From: Rubrivivax sp.
GTDB taxonomy: Bacteria > Pseudomonadota > Gammaproteobacteria > Burkholderiales > Burkholderiaceae_C
Reading direction: 5' to 3'
Assembly: GCA_019635315.1 (NCBI GenBank)
Contig: JAHBZT010000005.1
Span: forward strand, 363,234-427,233
DNA length: 64,000 nucleotides
The notes beneath the pieces were generated by a model. The model saw only the letters and a program-made list of their open reading frames with translations. It was not told the DNA's origin and ran no database searches. The translations under genes and the position numbers were made by a program. Positions 42,843 through 54,000 of this stretch are shown here, piece by piece; positions within the stretch are counted from its first letter, which is position 1; each line of letters begins with the position of its first letter.

Positions 42843-44704
42843 GTGAGCAAACGCGGCATCAAGCGCATCGAGGCCGTCAACGACTTCGTCGTCAAGTTCG
42901 CCAACGTCAACGGCTCCGGCTCGGCCTCGGCCAACGAGCTGTTCGCGAAGGCCATCCTGCGCATGGGCGTGCCGGTGGCGCCGCGCAACATCTTCCCGAG
43001 CAACATCCAGGGCCTGCCGACCTGGTACGAGGTGCGCGTCACCGAGCGCGGCTGGCTGGGCCGGCGCGGCGGCGTCGACATGATGGTCGCGATGAACCCG
43101 CAGACCTTCGAGGCCGACCTGCGCGAGATCGAGCCCGGCGGCTACCTGTTCTACGACAGCACGCGGCCGATCCCGGCCGAGACCTTCCGCGACGACGTCA
43201 CCGTGGTCGGCATGCCGGTCACCGCGATCTGCAACGCCACCTACGAGGACCCGCGCCAGCGCACGCTGTTCAAGAACATCATGGTGCTGGGCGCGCTGGC
43301 CGAGCTGATGGGCGTGGACGCGAAGGTCATCGAAGGCCTGTTCTCCGAGCAGTACAAGGGCAAGGAGAAGCTGCTGGAGAGCAACGTGCGCGCGCTGCAT
43401 GCCGGCGGCAGCTTCGTGCGCGAACATCTCGCGGCGCCCAGGCACCCGGGCATCGGCCTGAAGGTGCGGCGCGCCGACGCGGTGGGCGCGCGCATCTTCG
43501 TCGACGGCAACAGCGCCGCCGCGCTGGGCTGCGTCTACGGCGGCGCGACGGTCTGTGCCTGGTACCCGATCACGCCCAGCAGCTCGCTCGCGGAGTCCTT
43601 CCAGTCCTGGTGCCGCAAGCTGCGCCACGACCCCGGGACGAAGCAGGCACGCTATGCCATCGTGCAGGCCGAGGACGAGATCGCGTCCATCGGCATGGTC
43701 GTCGGCGCCGGCTGGAACGGCGCACGCGCCTTCACCGCCACCTCGGGCCCGGGCGTGTCGCTGATGACCGAATTCATCGGCCTGGCCTACTTCGCCGAGA
43801 TTCCGGTGACCATCATCGACGTGCAGCGCGGCGGCCCGTCCACCGGCATGCCCACGCGCACGCAGCAGGCCGACCTGCTGGCCGCCGCCTACGCCAGCCA
43901 TGGCGACACCAAGCACCCGCTGCTGCTGCCGCAGGACCCGGCCGAGTGCTTCGACTTCTCGGCCGCCGCGCTGGACCTTGCGGACCGGCTGCAGACGCCG
44001 GTCTTCGTGATGACCGACCTGGACATCGGCATGAACCAGCGCCTGTGCGAACCCTTCGCCTGGGACGACAGCCGCCGCCACGACCGCGGCAAGGTGCTGA
44101 GCGCCGAGCAGCTGGAGGCCGGCGTCGACTTCGGCCGCTACAAGGACGTCGACGGCGACGGCATCCCCTGGCGCACGCTGCCCGGCACGCATGCCAGCAA
44201 GGGCGCCTACTTCACGCGCGGCACGACGCGCGATGCCTACGCGCGCTACTCCGAGGCCGGGCCGGACTATCTGTACAACATGCAGCGCCTGCAGAAGAAG
44301 TGGGCGACGACGGCCAACCTGGTGCCGCCTCCGCTGGTGCGCGCCGCGGCGCGCAAGACGCGGCTGGGCGTCATGCACTTCGGCTCCACCGCGGCGGCGA
44401 TGGACGAGGCGCTGCTCGCGCTGGCCGACGCCCACATCGCGCTCGACGCGATGCGGCTGCGCGCCTTCCCGTTCTCGGCCGCGGTGGCCGAGTTCATCGC
44501 CGCGCACGACCGCGTCTTCGTCGTCGAGCAGAACCGCGACGGCCAGATGCGCCAGCTGCTGATCAACGAGCTGCAGGTCGACCCGGCGCGGCTGATCCCG
44601 GTGCTGCACTACGACGGCACGCCGATCACCGCACGCTTCATCACGCAGGCGATCACGCAGCAGGTGCACCGCCTGGCCGTCGAACCCCAGCGCAGCACGA
44701 CGCC

Positions 44705-44708
<4 letters not shown>
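42843..44708 (+). CDS. korA: 2-oxoacid:ferredoxin oxidoreductase, fused gamma-alpha subunit
   Basis: 621 residues. Residues about 1-195 are the gamma domain (NVNGSGSASANELFAKAIL and the FPSNIQGLPTWYEVRV segment) and about 210-621 are the alpha domain with the YPITPSSSLAE motif near 240 and the SGPGVSLMTEFIGLA segment near 303. GTG start with GGAGGA about 9 bases upstream, 58 bp after the oxidoreductase gene. The complex oxidatively decarboxylates a 2-oxoacid to acyl-CoA while reducing ferredoxin. The symbol reflects the 2-oxoglutarate-type fused family; the actual substrate is not proved by sequence. Confidence 0.9.
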
Positions 44709-45760
<1,052 letters not shown>

Positions 45761-45811
45761 GCGGCGCCGATGCCGGGCGCGGCACGCTGTCTTGCGGAAC
45801 GCGGCCGACTG

Positions 45812-46477
45812 CCTGCGGCGCTTTGCAGCCGTTCGTGGAATTGCGTTGTTTGTTCGTGCTGGCATTCACGCAGCAAAGCCGCGTGGGGGCAGCCCGCATC
45901 GCCCAGAGTCCGGCGGTCGGCGCTGCGCGCCGACTTCCCTGCGATGCTCGGGCCCCTGGCCCGCCGCCAACTCACTTCGCTCGCTTCGTTCGCTGCGTTC
46001 GGACATCGGCGGCGAGTCAGTCTTGGAGGCGCGCTGCGCGCGCGGCCAGGATCCCTGCGCTTCTCGGCGCCTCCCATGGGCGCTGCGGGCTGCCCCCACG
46101 CGGCTTCGCGACACGGTGGTGGCGTGCGAACTTGTCGAATGCCGCTGTCGGTGGACTTCGCGCCAGGCGGTACCCGCTGCCGGCGATGTGTGGAGCGCCG
46201 AGCAGCGCAGCTTCGGGGTCGGCGCGCACGCAGTGCGCGCCTCGACATCTGACTCGCCGCCGGTGTCCGAACGGAGCGAGCGCAGCGAGCGAAGTGAGTT
46301 GGGCGGCGCGACCCCGAAGCGAGCAGCGCAGGGAAGTCGCCGCCGCAGGCGGCGACCGCGGAACCCTGAGCCGGCAGCGGGTGCCGCCTGGCGCGATGCG
46401 CTGGCGCATGAAGTCCGAACTCGTGGCTCCAGTTCGTGAGCAAGCACCCGCCCAACGAACGACCGCGAAGCACCACC
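45812..46477. repeat. Nested inverted-repeat element, copy A
   Basis: Non-coding. Left outer repeat 45812-45835; module 1 at 45873-46109 (237 bp, 33-bp terminal inverted repeats, 31 of 33 paired); spacer of 50 bp; module 2 at 46160-46394 (235 bp, 24-bp terminal inverted repeats, 23 of 24 paired). Module 1 core 45969-46018 and module 2 core 46251-46300 are inverted copies of each other (46 of 50 positions). A degenerate right outer repeat lies near 46456-46477. The element sits between korB and a PEP-CTERM gene. Open frames cross it on both strands but look like composition artefacts. Confidence 0.85.
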
Positions 46478-46729
46478 ATCGGTCCCTCGTCCGCCCGATC
46501 CGCTTCGTCGACCCGGATCGCACGCGCCGCTGCCCTGCCACCTGGCTGCGCCGCGGTCCGGGCGCGACATCCGTCACGGCGGTTACAGCAGCGTCCGTGC
46601 TGGCGTGACCGAAGTCACCCGGCACCACCGCGACCGCGGGATGCCCCTGCGATAGCGACTGCGTAGGGTGTCGGCATCGAGGCGGCGCACATCCGGTGCC
46701 CGCCCGCCGACACCTACCGAAACGCCCCG
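46478..46729. other. Upstream region of the PEP-CTERM gene, no gene seen
   Basis: Between the repeat element and ATG 46730 I see no supported gene. TAGGGT at 46664-46669 could be a -10 box for the PEP-CTERM gene; there is no clear -35 or ribosome-binding site. Confidence 0.4.
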
Positions 46730-47395
46730 ATGCCCCTCGTCCGCACCCTCGCCGCCGCCGCAGCGGCCGCTGCCTTCGCGCTGCCCGCGCAGGCCGCCAA
46801 TGTCACGCTCACCGGCTGGGCCTTCGGCAGCGGGCCCAGCGTCCAGGCCACCGGATACAGCGGTGCCGCCGGCGGCTTCGTCGGCTCGCTGACCGGCGCC
46901 GCGCCCTTCGACAGCACGCCCTTCGTCACCTACTGCATCGAGCTGTCGGAGCAGTTCAGCTTCGGCCCCAACCCGATGACCGGCTATGCGGTCGTCGAGG
47001 GTGCCAGCTACTTCCAGGCCCGCCGCGGCGACGGCGGCATCGCCGAGCAGATCGGCCGCCTGATGACCTGGGTCGCCGACGATGCGACACGCGTGGACAC
47101 GGCTGCCGAGTCGGCGTCGCTGCAGCTCGCGATCTGGAACCTGATCTACGACACCGACTTCTCGCTGACGACGCCGAGCGCGTTCAACGACACCAGCGCC
47201 CGCCGCACCTACGCGAATGCGCTGCTGACCGGCATGCAGTCGGTGGCGGCCAGCCGCTTCGACGTCCATGCGCTGACCAAGTCCGGCAAGCAGGACTTCC
47301 TGCTGCTGTCCAACCGCGTGCCGGAGCCGGCGTCGCTGGCGCTGGTGGCGCTGGCCCTGGCCGGGCTGGGCGCCGCGCGCCGCCGCCGCGGCTGA
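46730..47395 (+). CDS. PEP-CTERM sorting-domain protein
   Basis: 221 residues. Signal peptide at about 1-22 (ending AQA), a secreted beta-rich body with two cysteines or fewer, and a C-terminal sorting signal: VPEP near 197, a hydrophobic helix, then RRRR at the very end. Such proteins are processed by an exosortase (EpsH-type), usually for export with extracellular polysaccharide. No exosortase gene is in the window. The body is not recognised further; WNLIYDTDFS and repeated Asp/Thr segments are typical of the heterogeneous secreted family. Confidence 0.85.
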   Translation: MPLVRTLAAAAAAAAFALPAQAANVTLTGWAFGSGPSVQATGYSGAAGGFVGSLTGAAPFDSTPFVTYCIELSEQFSFGPNPMTGYAVVEGASYFQARRGDGGIAEQIGRLMTWVADDATRVDTAAESASLQLAIWNLIYDTDFSLTTPSAFNDTSARRTYANALLTGMQSVAASRFDVHALTKSGKQDFLLLSNRVPEPASLALVALALAGLGAARRRRG

Positions 47396-47422
47396 GCCGG
47401 CCGGCGCCCTACAGCGGCCGGC
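47396..47422. terminator. Bidirectional GC hairpin between convergent PEP-CTERM gene and dsbB
   Basis: GCCGGCCG (47396-47403) pairs with CGGCCGGC (47415-47422) around an 11-nt loop that contains the dsbB stop codon (47409-47411). Confidence 0.45.
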
Positions 47423-47900
47423 GCAGCAGCGCCACCGCCGCCGCCGCGAGCAGCAGGTACAGCGCCAGGCTGTAGAACTCGTAGGGCAGGCCGAGCAGGT
47501 CGACCGCGGCGTCGGCGCAGCTCGCATAGGCCGCGAAGACCTCGGGCAGCAGCGAGTCCAGGCCCAGGCCGGACATGATGCGGTCGGCCAGCGTCAGGTT
47601 GCAGCTGGTGCTGGACGCGGCGACGAAGTGCTGCCACAGCGCCGCCGCCACGCCGCTGACGGCGAGCAGGCCGAAGACCGCCGCCGATGCACGGCGCAGC
47701 GGCGCGCTGCGCACCAGCAGCCCGGGCAGCGCGGCCAACGCGATGGCGACGAAGATCGCGCGCTGCAGCACGCACCAGGGGCAGGGCTGCATGTCGAAGA
47801 CATGCTGCGAGACCAGCGCCGCGGCCACCGAGAGCAGCGGCAGCACCACCGCGGCGGCGAACAGCCGCGTCGGCGTCAGCGCATCCGGCCAGCGGCTCAA
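47409..47900 (-). CDS. dsbB: Disulfide bond formation protein B
   Basis: 163 residues. Four-helix membrane protein with the two periplasmic cysteine pairs: C40/C43 in CPWC and C100/C128 in the second loop. It reoxidises DsbA and passes electrons to quinone. The start is a TTG (47900-47898) that overlaps the ridA-like stop as TTGA; no ATG or GTG exists between it and the first membrane helix, so the TTG is favoured and translation is probably coupled. Confidence 0.93.
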   Translation of the reverse strand: MSRWPDALTPTRLFAAAVVLPLLSVAAALVSQHVFDMQPCPWCVLQRAIFVAIALAALPGLLVRSAPLRRASAAVFGLLAVSGVAAALWQHFVAASSTSCNLTLADRIMSGLGLDSLLPEVFAAYASCADAAVDLLGLPYEFYSLALYLLLAAAAVALLRRPL

Positions 47901-48361
47901 GCGACCTCGGCGATCAGCTCGATCTCGACGCAGGCGCCCAGCGGCAGCTGCGCCACGCCGAAGGCGCTGCGCGCATGCGCGCCGACCTCGGGGCCGAAGA
48001 CCTCCACCAGCAGCTGGCTGCAGCCGTTGGTGACCAGGTGGTGCTCGGTGAAGGTCGGGGTGCTGTTGACCAGGCTCAGCACCTTGACGATGCGCCGCAC
48101 GCTCGCCAGGTCGCCCACGGCGGCCTGCAGCGTGCCCATCAGATCGATCGCGATCGCGCGCGCCGCGGACTGGCCCTCGTCGACGCCCATCGTCAGCCCG
48201 AGCTGGCCGACCCAGGGCTTGCCGTCCTTGCGCGCGATGTGGCCGGAGACGAAGACCAGCGAGCCGGTGCGCACGAAGGGCACGTAGGCGGCGGCCGGCA
48301 CGGCCAGCGGCGGCAGCGTGATGCCCAGGGCCTGCAGGCGCTGGGCGATGGCGGTGGTCAT
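47897..48361 (-). CDS. RidA/YjgF family protein (long form)
   Basis: 154 residues, the longer YjgF-like subgroup with PPLAVPAAAYVPFVRTGSLVFVSGH at the start (about 16-41) and FGVAQLPLGACVEIELIAEV at the end. The arginine expected to hold the 2-imino acid is not at the canonical GxCVRxE position: here the C-terminal motif is LPLGACVEIE. Canonical imine deaminase activity is therefore uncertain. It overlaps dsbB by 4 bp and is the first gene of that pair. Confidence 0.88.
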   Translation of the reverse strand: MTTAIAQRLQALGITLPPLAVPAAAYVPFVRTGSLVFVSGHIARKDGKPWVGQLGLTMGVDEGQSAARAIAIDLMGTLQAAVGDLASVRRIVKVLSLVNSTPTFTEHHLVTNGCSQLLVEVFGPEVGAHARSAFGVAQLPLGACVEIELIAEVA

Positions 48362-48383
48362 GGCGGCATTCCTCGGGCGACGG

Positions 48384-48442
48384 CCCCCATGCGGGGGTGA
48401 TGGACGACGGTCCGGCACCCCCGCGAAGCCTTCGCGAGGGGG
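48384..48442. repeat. Two GC hairpins in the ridA-comEC divergent gap
   Basis: CCCCC (48384-48388) pairs with GGGGG (48393-48397), and CGCGAA (48422-48427) pairs with TTCGCG (48431-48436), flanked by C-rich and G-rich arms with one bulged base. The second hairpin has the same C-run/G-run design as the in-frame insertions in the two enzymes. In a divergent promoter region these cannot be ordinary terminators. Confidence 0.5.
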
Positions 48443-48465
48443 CTGGTGACGATGGTCGGGAATCC

Positions 48466-48471
48466 TACACT
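48466..48471 (+). promoter_or_regulatory. Candidate -10 box (TACACT) just before the comEC ATG
   Basis: TACACT ends eight bases before ATG 48480, the same hexamer and nearly the same distance as in front of the M16 peptidase. No Shine-Dalgarno. Possible leaderless transcript; weak. Confidence 0.3.
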
Positions 48472-48479
48472 GGGCCTTC

Positions 48480-50981
48480 ATGGGAGAACGCGGGCCGCGG
48501 CAGCACCGCCCCGCGGCACGCGGCGGCATCGCGCTCGCGGCGCTGGCCGCGCTGGCCTGGATCGCCGGCACCGCGCTGCAGCTGCGGCAGCCGGTGCTGT
48601 GGGACGCCGCCGGCACCCTGGGCCTGGCCGCGGCCGCGCTGCTCGCCGCGCTGACGGCGCTGGCGCTGCGCCGCCGCGCGGTGCGCCCGCGCGTGCAGGC
48701 AGTCGCGGCCTGCGTGCTCGCGGCCGCTCTCGCCGCACTGGCTTTCGCCACCACCAGCGGGCGCGCGCTGCTGCGCCAGGCCGAGGCGCTGCCGCCGGCG
48801 CTGGAAGACGCCGACCTCGTGCTCGTCGGCCGCGTCGCCAGCCTGCCGCGCATCGGCCTCGTCGGCGCACGCTTCGTCTTCGAGGTCGAGTCGGCCACGC
48901 TCGCCAGCGCACCGGTGCAGGTGCCGTCGCGCGTGTGGCTGGGCTGGTGGCGCGGCGTCGATGACGACGCGCTGCTCGGCGGCCCGGCGGCCGACCTGCG
49001 CGCCGGCCAGCGCTGGGCGCTGCCGGTGCGCCTGCGCCAGCCGCATGGCGCGCTCAACCCGCACGGTTTCGACCTCGAGCTGTGGCTCTGGGAACAGGGC
49101 CTGCGCGCCAGCGGCAGCGTGCGCTCGCGCCCCGGCGCCTGGGCCGAGCGACTGGACGATGGCGCCGGCCACCACCGGGTCGAGCGGCTGCGACAGGACC
49201 TGCGCGACGCGGTCTTCCTGCGTGTGGCCGACCCGGCCGCCGCGGGCGTGCTGGCGGCACTGGCGGTCGGCGACCAGGCGGCCATCGAGCGCGGCGACTG
49301 GGACGTCTTCCGCGCCACCGGCGTGGCCCACCTGATGAGCATCTCGGGCCTGCACGTGACGATGTTCGCCTGGCTCGCCGCGGCGGTGATCGGCCGCCTG
49401 TGGCGCCTGTCGCCGCGCCTGCTGCTGTGGCGGCCGGCGCCCCTGGCTGCGCGCTGGGGCGGGCTGGCGCTGGCCGCGGCCTATGCCTTGCTGGCCGGCT
49501 GGGGCGTGCCGGCGCAGCGCACCGTGGCGATGATCGCCGTCGTCGTGCTGCTGCGCAGCCTGGGCTGGCGCTGGCCTTCCGGGCCGGTGCTGCTGGCCGC
49601 GGCGCTGGCCGTCGTGCTGCTCGACCCCTGGGCGCTGCTGCAGCCGGGCTTCTGGCTGTCCTTCGTGGCGGTGGCGCTGCTGTTCGGCGCCGAGCCGGTG
49701 GCCAGCGCCATGGCCAGGCCGCAGGGCTGGCGCCAGCAGGCCCTGGCGGCGCTGCGCGGCGGGCTGCGCACGCAGGCGGTCGCGACCATCGGGCTGGCGC
49801 CGCTGACGCTGCTGTTCTTCCAGCAGGTGTCGCTGGTCGGCTTCGTCGCCAACCTGGTCGCGATCCCGCTCGTCACGCTGCTGGTCACGCCGCTGGCGCT
49901 GGCCGGCGTGCTGCTGCCCGTGCTGTGGCAGCCGGCGGCCTGGCTGGTGCAGGGACTGGGCGCGTTGCTGCACCTGCTGGCCGGCTGGCCCGGCGCGGTC
50001 TGGTTCGCCGCCGCGGCGCCGGCCTGGGCCGTGGCCTCGGGGCTGCTCGGCGGCGCGCTCGCGGTGCTGCCGCTGCCCTGGCGGCTGCGCGCGCTGGCCC
50101 TGCCGCTGCTGCTGCCGCTGCTGGCGCCGCCGGTGGCGCGGCCAGCGCCCGGGCAGTTCGAGCTGATCGCCGCGGACATCGGCCAGGGCACCGCGGTGCT
50201 GGTGCGCACGCAGCGCCACCTGCTGCTCTACGACTCCGGGCCGCGCTATTCTCCGGAGGCCGATGCCGGCGGCCGCGTGCTGCTGCCGCTGCTGCGCGCG
50301 CTGGGCGAGCGGCGCATCGACCACCTGATGCTGAGCCACCGCGACAGCGATCATGTCGGCGGCGCCGCGACGCTGCTGCAGGCGCTGCCGGTGGCGCAGC
50401 TCAGCAGCTCGCTCGAACCCGGCCACCCGCTGCGCGACGGCGCGCCGCACCGCCCTTGCAGCGCCGGCCAGTCCTGGACCTGGGACGGCGTGCACTTCCG
50501 GGTCCTGCATCCCGAGGCCGGCGCGGTCGAGCCGGCGTCGCGGCCCAATGCGCTGAGCTGTGTGCTGCTCGTGCAGGGCGTGCAGGGCGGCGCGCTGCTG
50601 ACCGGCGACATCGAGGCCGCGCAGGAACTGCACCTGGTGCAGCGCATGGTGTCGCACGACCCCGCCGCGCTGCGCGCCGAGCTGCTGCTGGTGCCGCACC
50701 ACGGCAGCCGCACCTCCAGCACCGGCGCGCTGCTGGACGCCGTGCAGCCGCGCTGGGCCGTCGTGCAGGCGGCCTACCGCAGCCGCTTCGGCCACCCTGT
50801 GCCCGAGGTGCTGGCGCGCTACGAGGCGCGCGGCATCGCGGTGCTGCGCAGCGACCGCTGCGGCGCGCTGCGCTGGCACAGCGGCGGCGAGCCGCGCTGC
50901 GAGCGCGTCGCGGCGCGACGTTACTGGCATCATCCGGGGCAGGTCCGTGGAGGGGAGACGGCGCCCGGCGTGTCCCGCTGA
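48480..50981 (+). CDS. comEC: DNA internalisation competence protein ComEC/Rec2
   Basis: 833 residues. An N-terminal DUF4131-type domain with membrane segments (about 15-65) and a soluble part, the central Competence domain with many helices (about 230-530; ISGLHVTMFAWLAA near 283), and a C-terminal metallo-beta-lactamase-like domain (about 555-800) with LSHRDSDHVGG near 617 and VPHHGSRTSS near 740. It forms the inner-membrane channel for single-stranded DNA uptake. Full-length, so natural transformation is possible in principle. Other com genes are not here. Confidence 0.95.
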   Translation: MGERGPRQHRPAARGGIALAALAALAWIAGTALQLRQPVLWDAAGTLGLAAAALLAALTALALRRRAVRPRVQAVAACVLAAALAALAFATTSGRALLRQAEALPPALEDADLVLVGRVASLPRIGLVGARFVFEVESATLASAPVQVPSRVWLGWWRGVDDDALLGGPAADLRAGQRWALPVRLRQPHGALNPHGFDLELWLWEQGLRASGSVRSRPGAWAERLDDGAGHHRVERLRQDLRDAVFLRVADPAAAGVLAALAVGDQAAIERGDWDVFRATGVAHLMSISGLHVTMFAWLAAAVIGRLWRLSPRLLLWRPAPLAARWGGLALAAAYALLAGWGVPAQRTVAMIAVVVLLRSLGWRWPSGPVLLAAALAVVLLDPWALLQPGFWLSFVAVALLFGAEPVASAMARPQGWRQQALAALRGGLRTQAVATIGLAPLTLLFFQQVSLVGFVANLVAIPLVTLLVTPLALAGVLLPVLWQPAAWLVQGLGALLHLLAGWPGAVWFAAAAPAWAVASGLLGGALAVLPLPWRLRALALPLLLPLLAPPVARPAPGQFELIAADIGQGTAVLVRTQRHLLLYDSGPRYSPEADAGGRVLLPLLRALGERRIDHLMLSHRDSDHVGGAATLLQALPVAQLSSSLEPGHPLRDGAPHRPCSAGQSWTWDGVHFRVLHPEAGAVEPASRPNALSCVLLVQGVQGGALLTGDIEAAQELHLVQRMVSHDPAALRAELLLVPHHGSRTSSTGALLDAVQPRWAVVQAAYRSRFGHPVPEVLARYEARGIAVLRSDRCGALRWHSGGEPRCERVAARRYWHHPGQVRGGETAPGVSR

Positions 50982-51081
50982 GCCCTGCGCATGGGCTGGC
51001 CCGCCGCTTGCATCGCCAGCGCGCGGCCGGCCACCGCCGCAACGTCGAGCCCTTCCCCGCCGCCGGCCCAGGAGCCCTGCC

Positions 51082-54000
51082 GTGTCCATCCATGTCGCGC
51101 TGAACCATGTCACGCACTACCGCTACGACCGGCGCGTGCAGCTCTCGCCGCAGGTCGTGCGGCTGCGCCCGGCGCCGCACAGCCGCACGCGCATCCTGAG
51201 CTACTCGCTGCGCGTGGAGCCGGCGCAGCACTTCATCAACTGGCAGCAGGACCCGTTCGCCAACCACCTGGCGCGCCTGGTCTTTCCGGACAAGACGACC
51301 GAATTCAAGGTCACCGTGGACCTGGTCGCCGAGATGGCGGTCTTCAACCCCTTCGACTTCTTCCTGGAGCCCGGTGCCGAGCACTTTCCGTTCGACTATG
51401 CGCCCGAGCTGAAGCACGACCTGCTGCCCTACCTGGCCAAGGAGGCACTGACGCCGCGCTTCGCGGCGCTGGTCGCCAGCGTCCCGCGCGAGAAGGTCAG
51501 GACCATCGACTTCCTGGTCGGCCTGAACCAGCGCCTGCAGCGCGAGATCCGCTACCTGGTGCGCATGGAGCCCGGCGTGCAGACGCCGGAGCAGACGCTG
51601 GAGCGCGCGGCCGGCTCCTGCCGCGACACCGGCTGGCTGCTGGTGCAGCTGCTGCGCCACTCCGGGCTGGCGGCGCGCTTCGTCAGCGGCTACCTCATCC
51701 AGCTCAAGCCCGACGTCAAGGCGCTGGACGGCCCCAGCGGCGCCGAGCAGGACTTCACCGACCTGCACGCCTGGTGCGAGGTCTACCTGCCGGGCGCGGG
51801 CTGGATCGGCCTCGACCCGACCAGCGGCCTGCTCGCCGGCGAGGGCCACATCCCGGTCGCCTGCACGCCCGAGCCCAGCACCGCGGCGCCGGTCAGCGGC
51901 GCGGTCGACAAGAGCGAGGTCGAGTTCAGCCACCACATGCAGGTCACGCGCATCCACGAGAGCCCGCGCGTGACCCTGCCCTACAGCGACGAGCAGTGGG
52001 CCGCCATCCTGCGCCTGGGCCACGAGGTCGACGCCCAGCTCGAGCGCCACGACATGCGGCTGACGATGGGCGGCGAGCCGACCTTCGTCGCCGTCGACGA
52101 CCGCGACGCGCCGGAGTGGAATACCGACGCGCTGGGCCCCACCAAGCGCGGCCTGGCCACCGCGCTCGTGCACAGGCTGCGCGCGCGCTACGGCGAAGGC
52201 GGCTTCCTGCACTTCGGCCAGGGCAAGTGGTACCCCGGCGAGCAGCTGCCGCGCTGGGCGCTGTCGATCCACTGGCGCGCCGACGGCCAGCCCTGCTGGA
52301 ACGACCCCGCGCTGTTCGCCGACGAGCGCGACACCCACCGCTACACGCCGGCCGACGCCGAGCGCTTCATCCGCACGCTGACGCGGCGCCTCGGGCTGGC
52401 CGACGGCTACGTGCAGCCGGGCTACGAGGACACCTGGTACTACCTGTGGCGCGAGCGCCGGCTGCCGGTCAACGTGGACCCCTTCGACGCGCGGCTGGAC
52501 GACGAGCTGGAACGCGCGCGCCTGCGCCGCGTCTTCCGTCAGGGCCTGGACCGGCCCGTGGGCTGGCTGCTGCCGCTCAAGCGCGAGTGGACGGTCGGCA
52601 CCGCCGGCCCGGCCTGGGTCACCGGGCCCTGGTTCCTGCGCGACGAGCGCCTGTACCTGATCCCCGGCGACTCGCCGATGGGCTACCGGCTGCCGCTGGA
52701 CTCGCTGCCCTGGGCGTCCAAGGGCGACCAGCCCGCGCTGCTAGGGGCCGATCCGTTCGCGCCGCGCGCCGAGCTGCCGTCGGCGGCGGCGCTGCGCATG
52801 CAGCAGGTGCTGCGCGATGGCGGGGCGGGCAGCGGGGCCGGCGGCGACACCGCGCCCGGCGCCGAGGGCGGCCACGACGGCGACGGCTTTGCTGCCGACG
52901 CGGCGCACGAGGCGCAAGCCGGCGGAACAGGCCGCGCCGAAGGCACGAGCGGGGGCGGCGCCGTCGCCGGCGCGGCGCTGGACCGCGGCCGCGGCGGCCC
53001 CGGCGAGCCGCGCATGGCCACCGCCCACGATCCGACGGCAGTGCACCCGCGCGACCCGCAGCGCACGCCGGCGCGCTTCGAGTCCGCCGGCGACGTCGTG
53101 CGCACGGCGCTGTGCGTCGAGGTGCGGGACCCGCAGCGCGCCAACGGGCCCAAGGCCGAGGCACGCTCGGGCGGCCAAAGCGGCGTGCTCTACGTCTTCA
53201 TGCCGCCGCTGCGCTTCGTCGAGGACTACCTGGAGCTGCTCGCCGCGGTGGAGGCCACGGCGGCCGAGCTGGGCGTGAAGATCGTGCTCGAGGGTTACCC
53301 GCCGCCGCGCGACCCGCGCCTCAAGCACCTGTCGGTGACGCCCGACCCGGGCGTCATCGAGGTCAACATCCACCCGGCAGCGAACTGGGACGAACTGGTC
53401 GAGCACACCGAATTCCTCTACGAGGCCGCGCACCAGACGCGCCTGTCGACCGAGAAGTTCATGCTCGACGGCCGCCACACCGGCACCGGTGGCGGCAACC
53501 ATTTCGTGCTCGGCGGCGCGACGCCGGCCGACAGCCCCTTCCTGCGCCGGCCCGACCTGCTGGCCAGCCTGCTGACCTACTGGCACAACCACCCCTCGCT
53601 GAGCTACCTGTTCAGCGGGCTGTTCATCGGCCCCACGAGCCAGCACCCGCGCTTCGACGAGGCGCGCGACGACCAGGTCTACGAGGTCGAGATCGCGCTC
53701 GCCGAGCTGGAGCGGCAGGCCGCGCTCCACGGCGAAGGGAACACCCCGCCCTGGCTCGTCGACCGCCTGCTGCGCAACGTCCTGATCCACGTCACCGGCA
53801 ATACGCACCGCAGCGAGTTCTGCATCGACAAGCTCTACTCGCCCGACGGCCCCACGGGCCGCCTGGGCCTGCTGGAGCTGCGCGCCTTCGAGATGCCGCC
53901 GCATGCGCGCATGAGCCTGGCGCAGCAGCTGCTGATGCGCGCGCTGCTGGCCTGGTTCTGGCGCGAGCCCTACCGCGGCAAGGGCGCGACGCGCCTGACG

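Noticed and set aside
36197-43081. A 2,294-codon open frame on the minus strand.
   Set aside because: It runs antisense to parC, pepF, the hybrid kinase and the oxidoreductase, all with clear family motifs. Its translation is His/Arg/Gln/Ala-rich with no domain, as expected from GC-rich antisense codons.
45812-46477. Insertion sequence encoding a transposase.
   Set aside because: No DDE, HUH or serine/tyrosine recombinase motif appears in any frame; the element is better described as non-autonomous.
45770-46608. Several open frames of 150-260 codons crossing repeat copy A on both strands, including Ser-Glu-Arg repeats.
   Set aside because: All six frames are nearly stop-free because of composition. 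The Ser-Glu-Arg run comes from the palindromic core, and equivalent frames in copy B give diverged, unstructured products. No ribosome-binding site.
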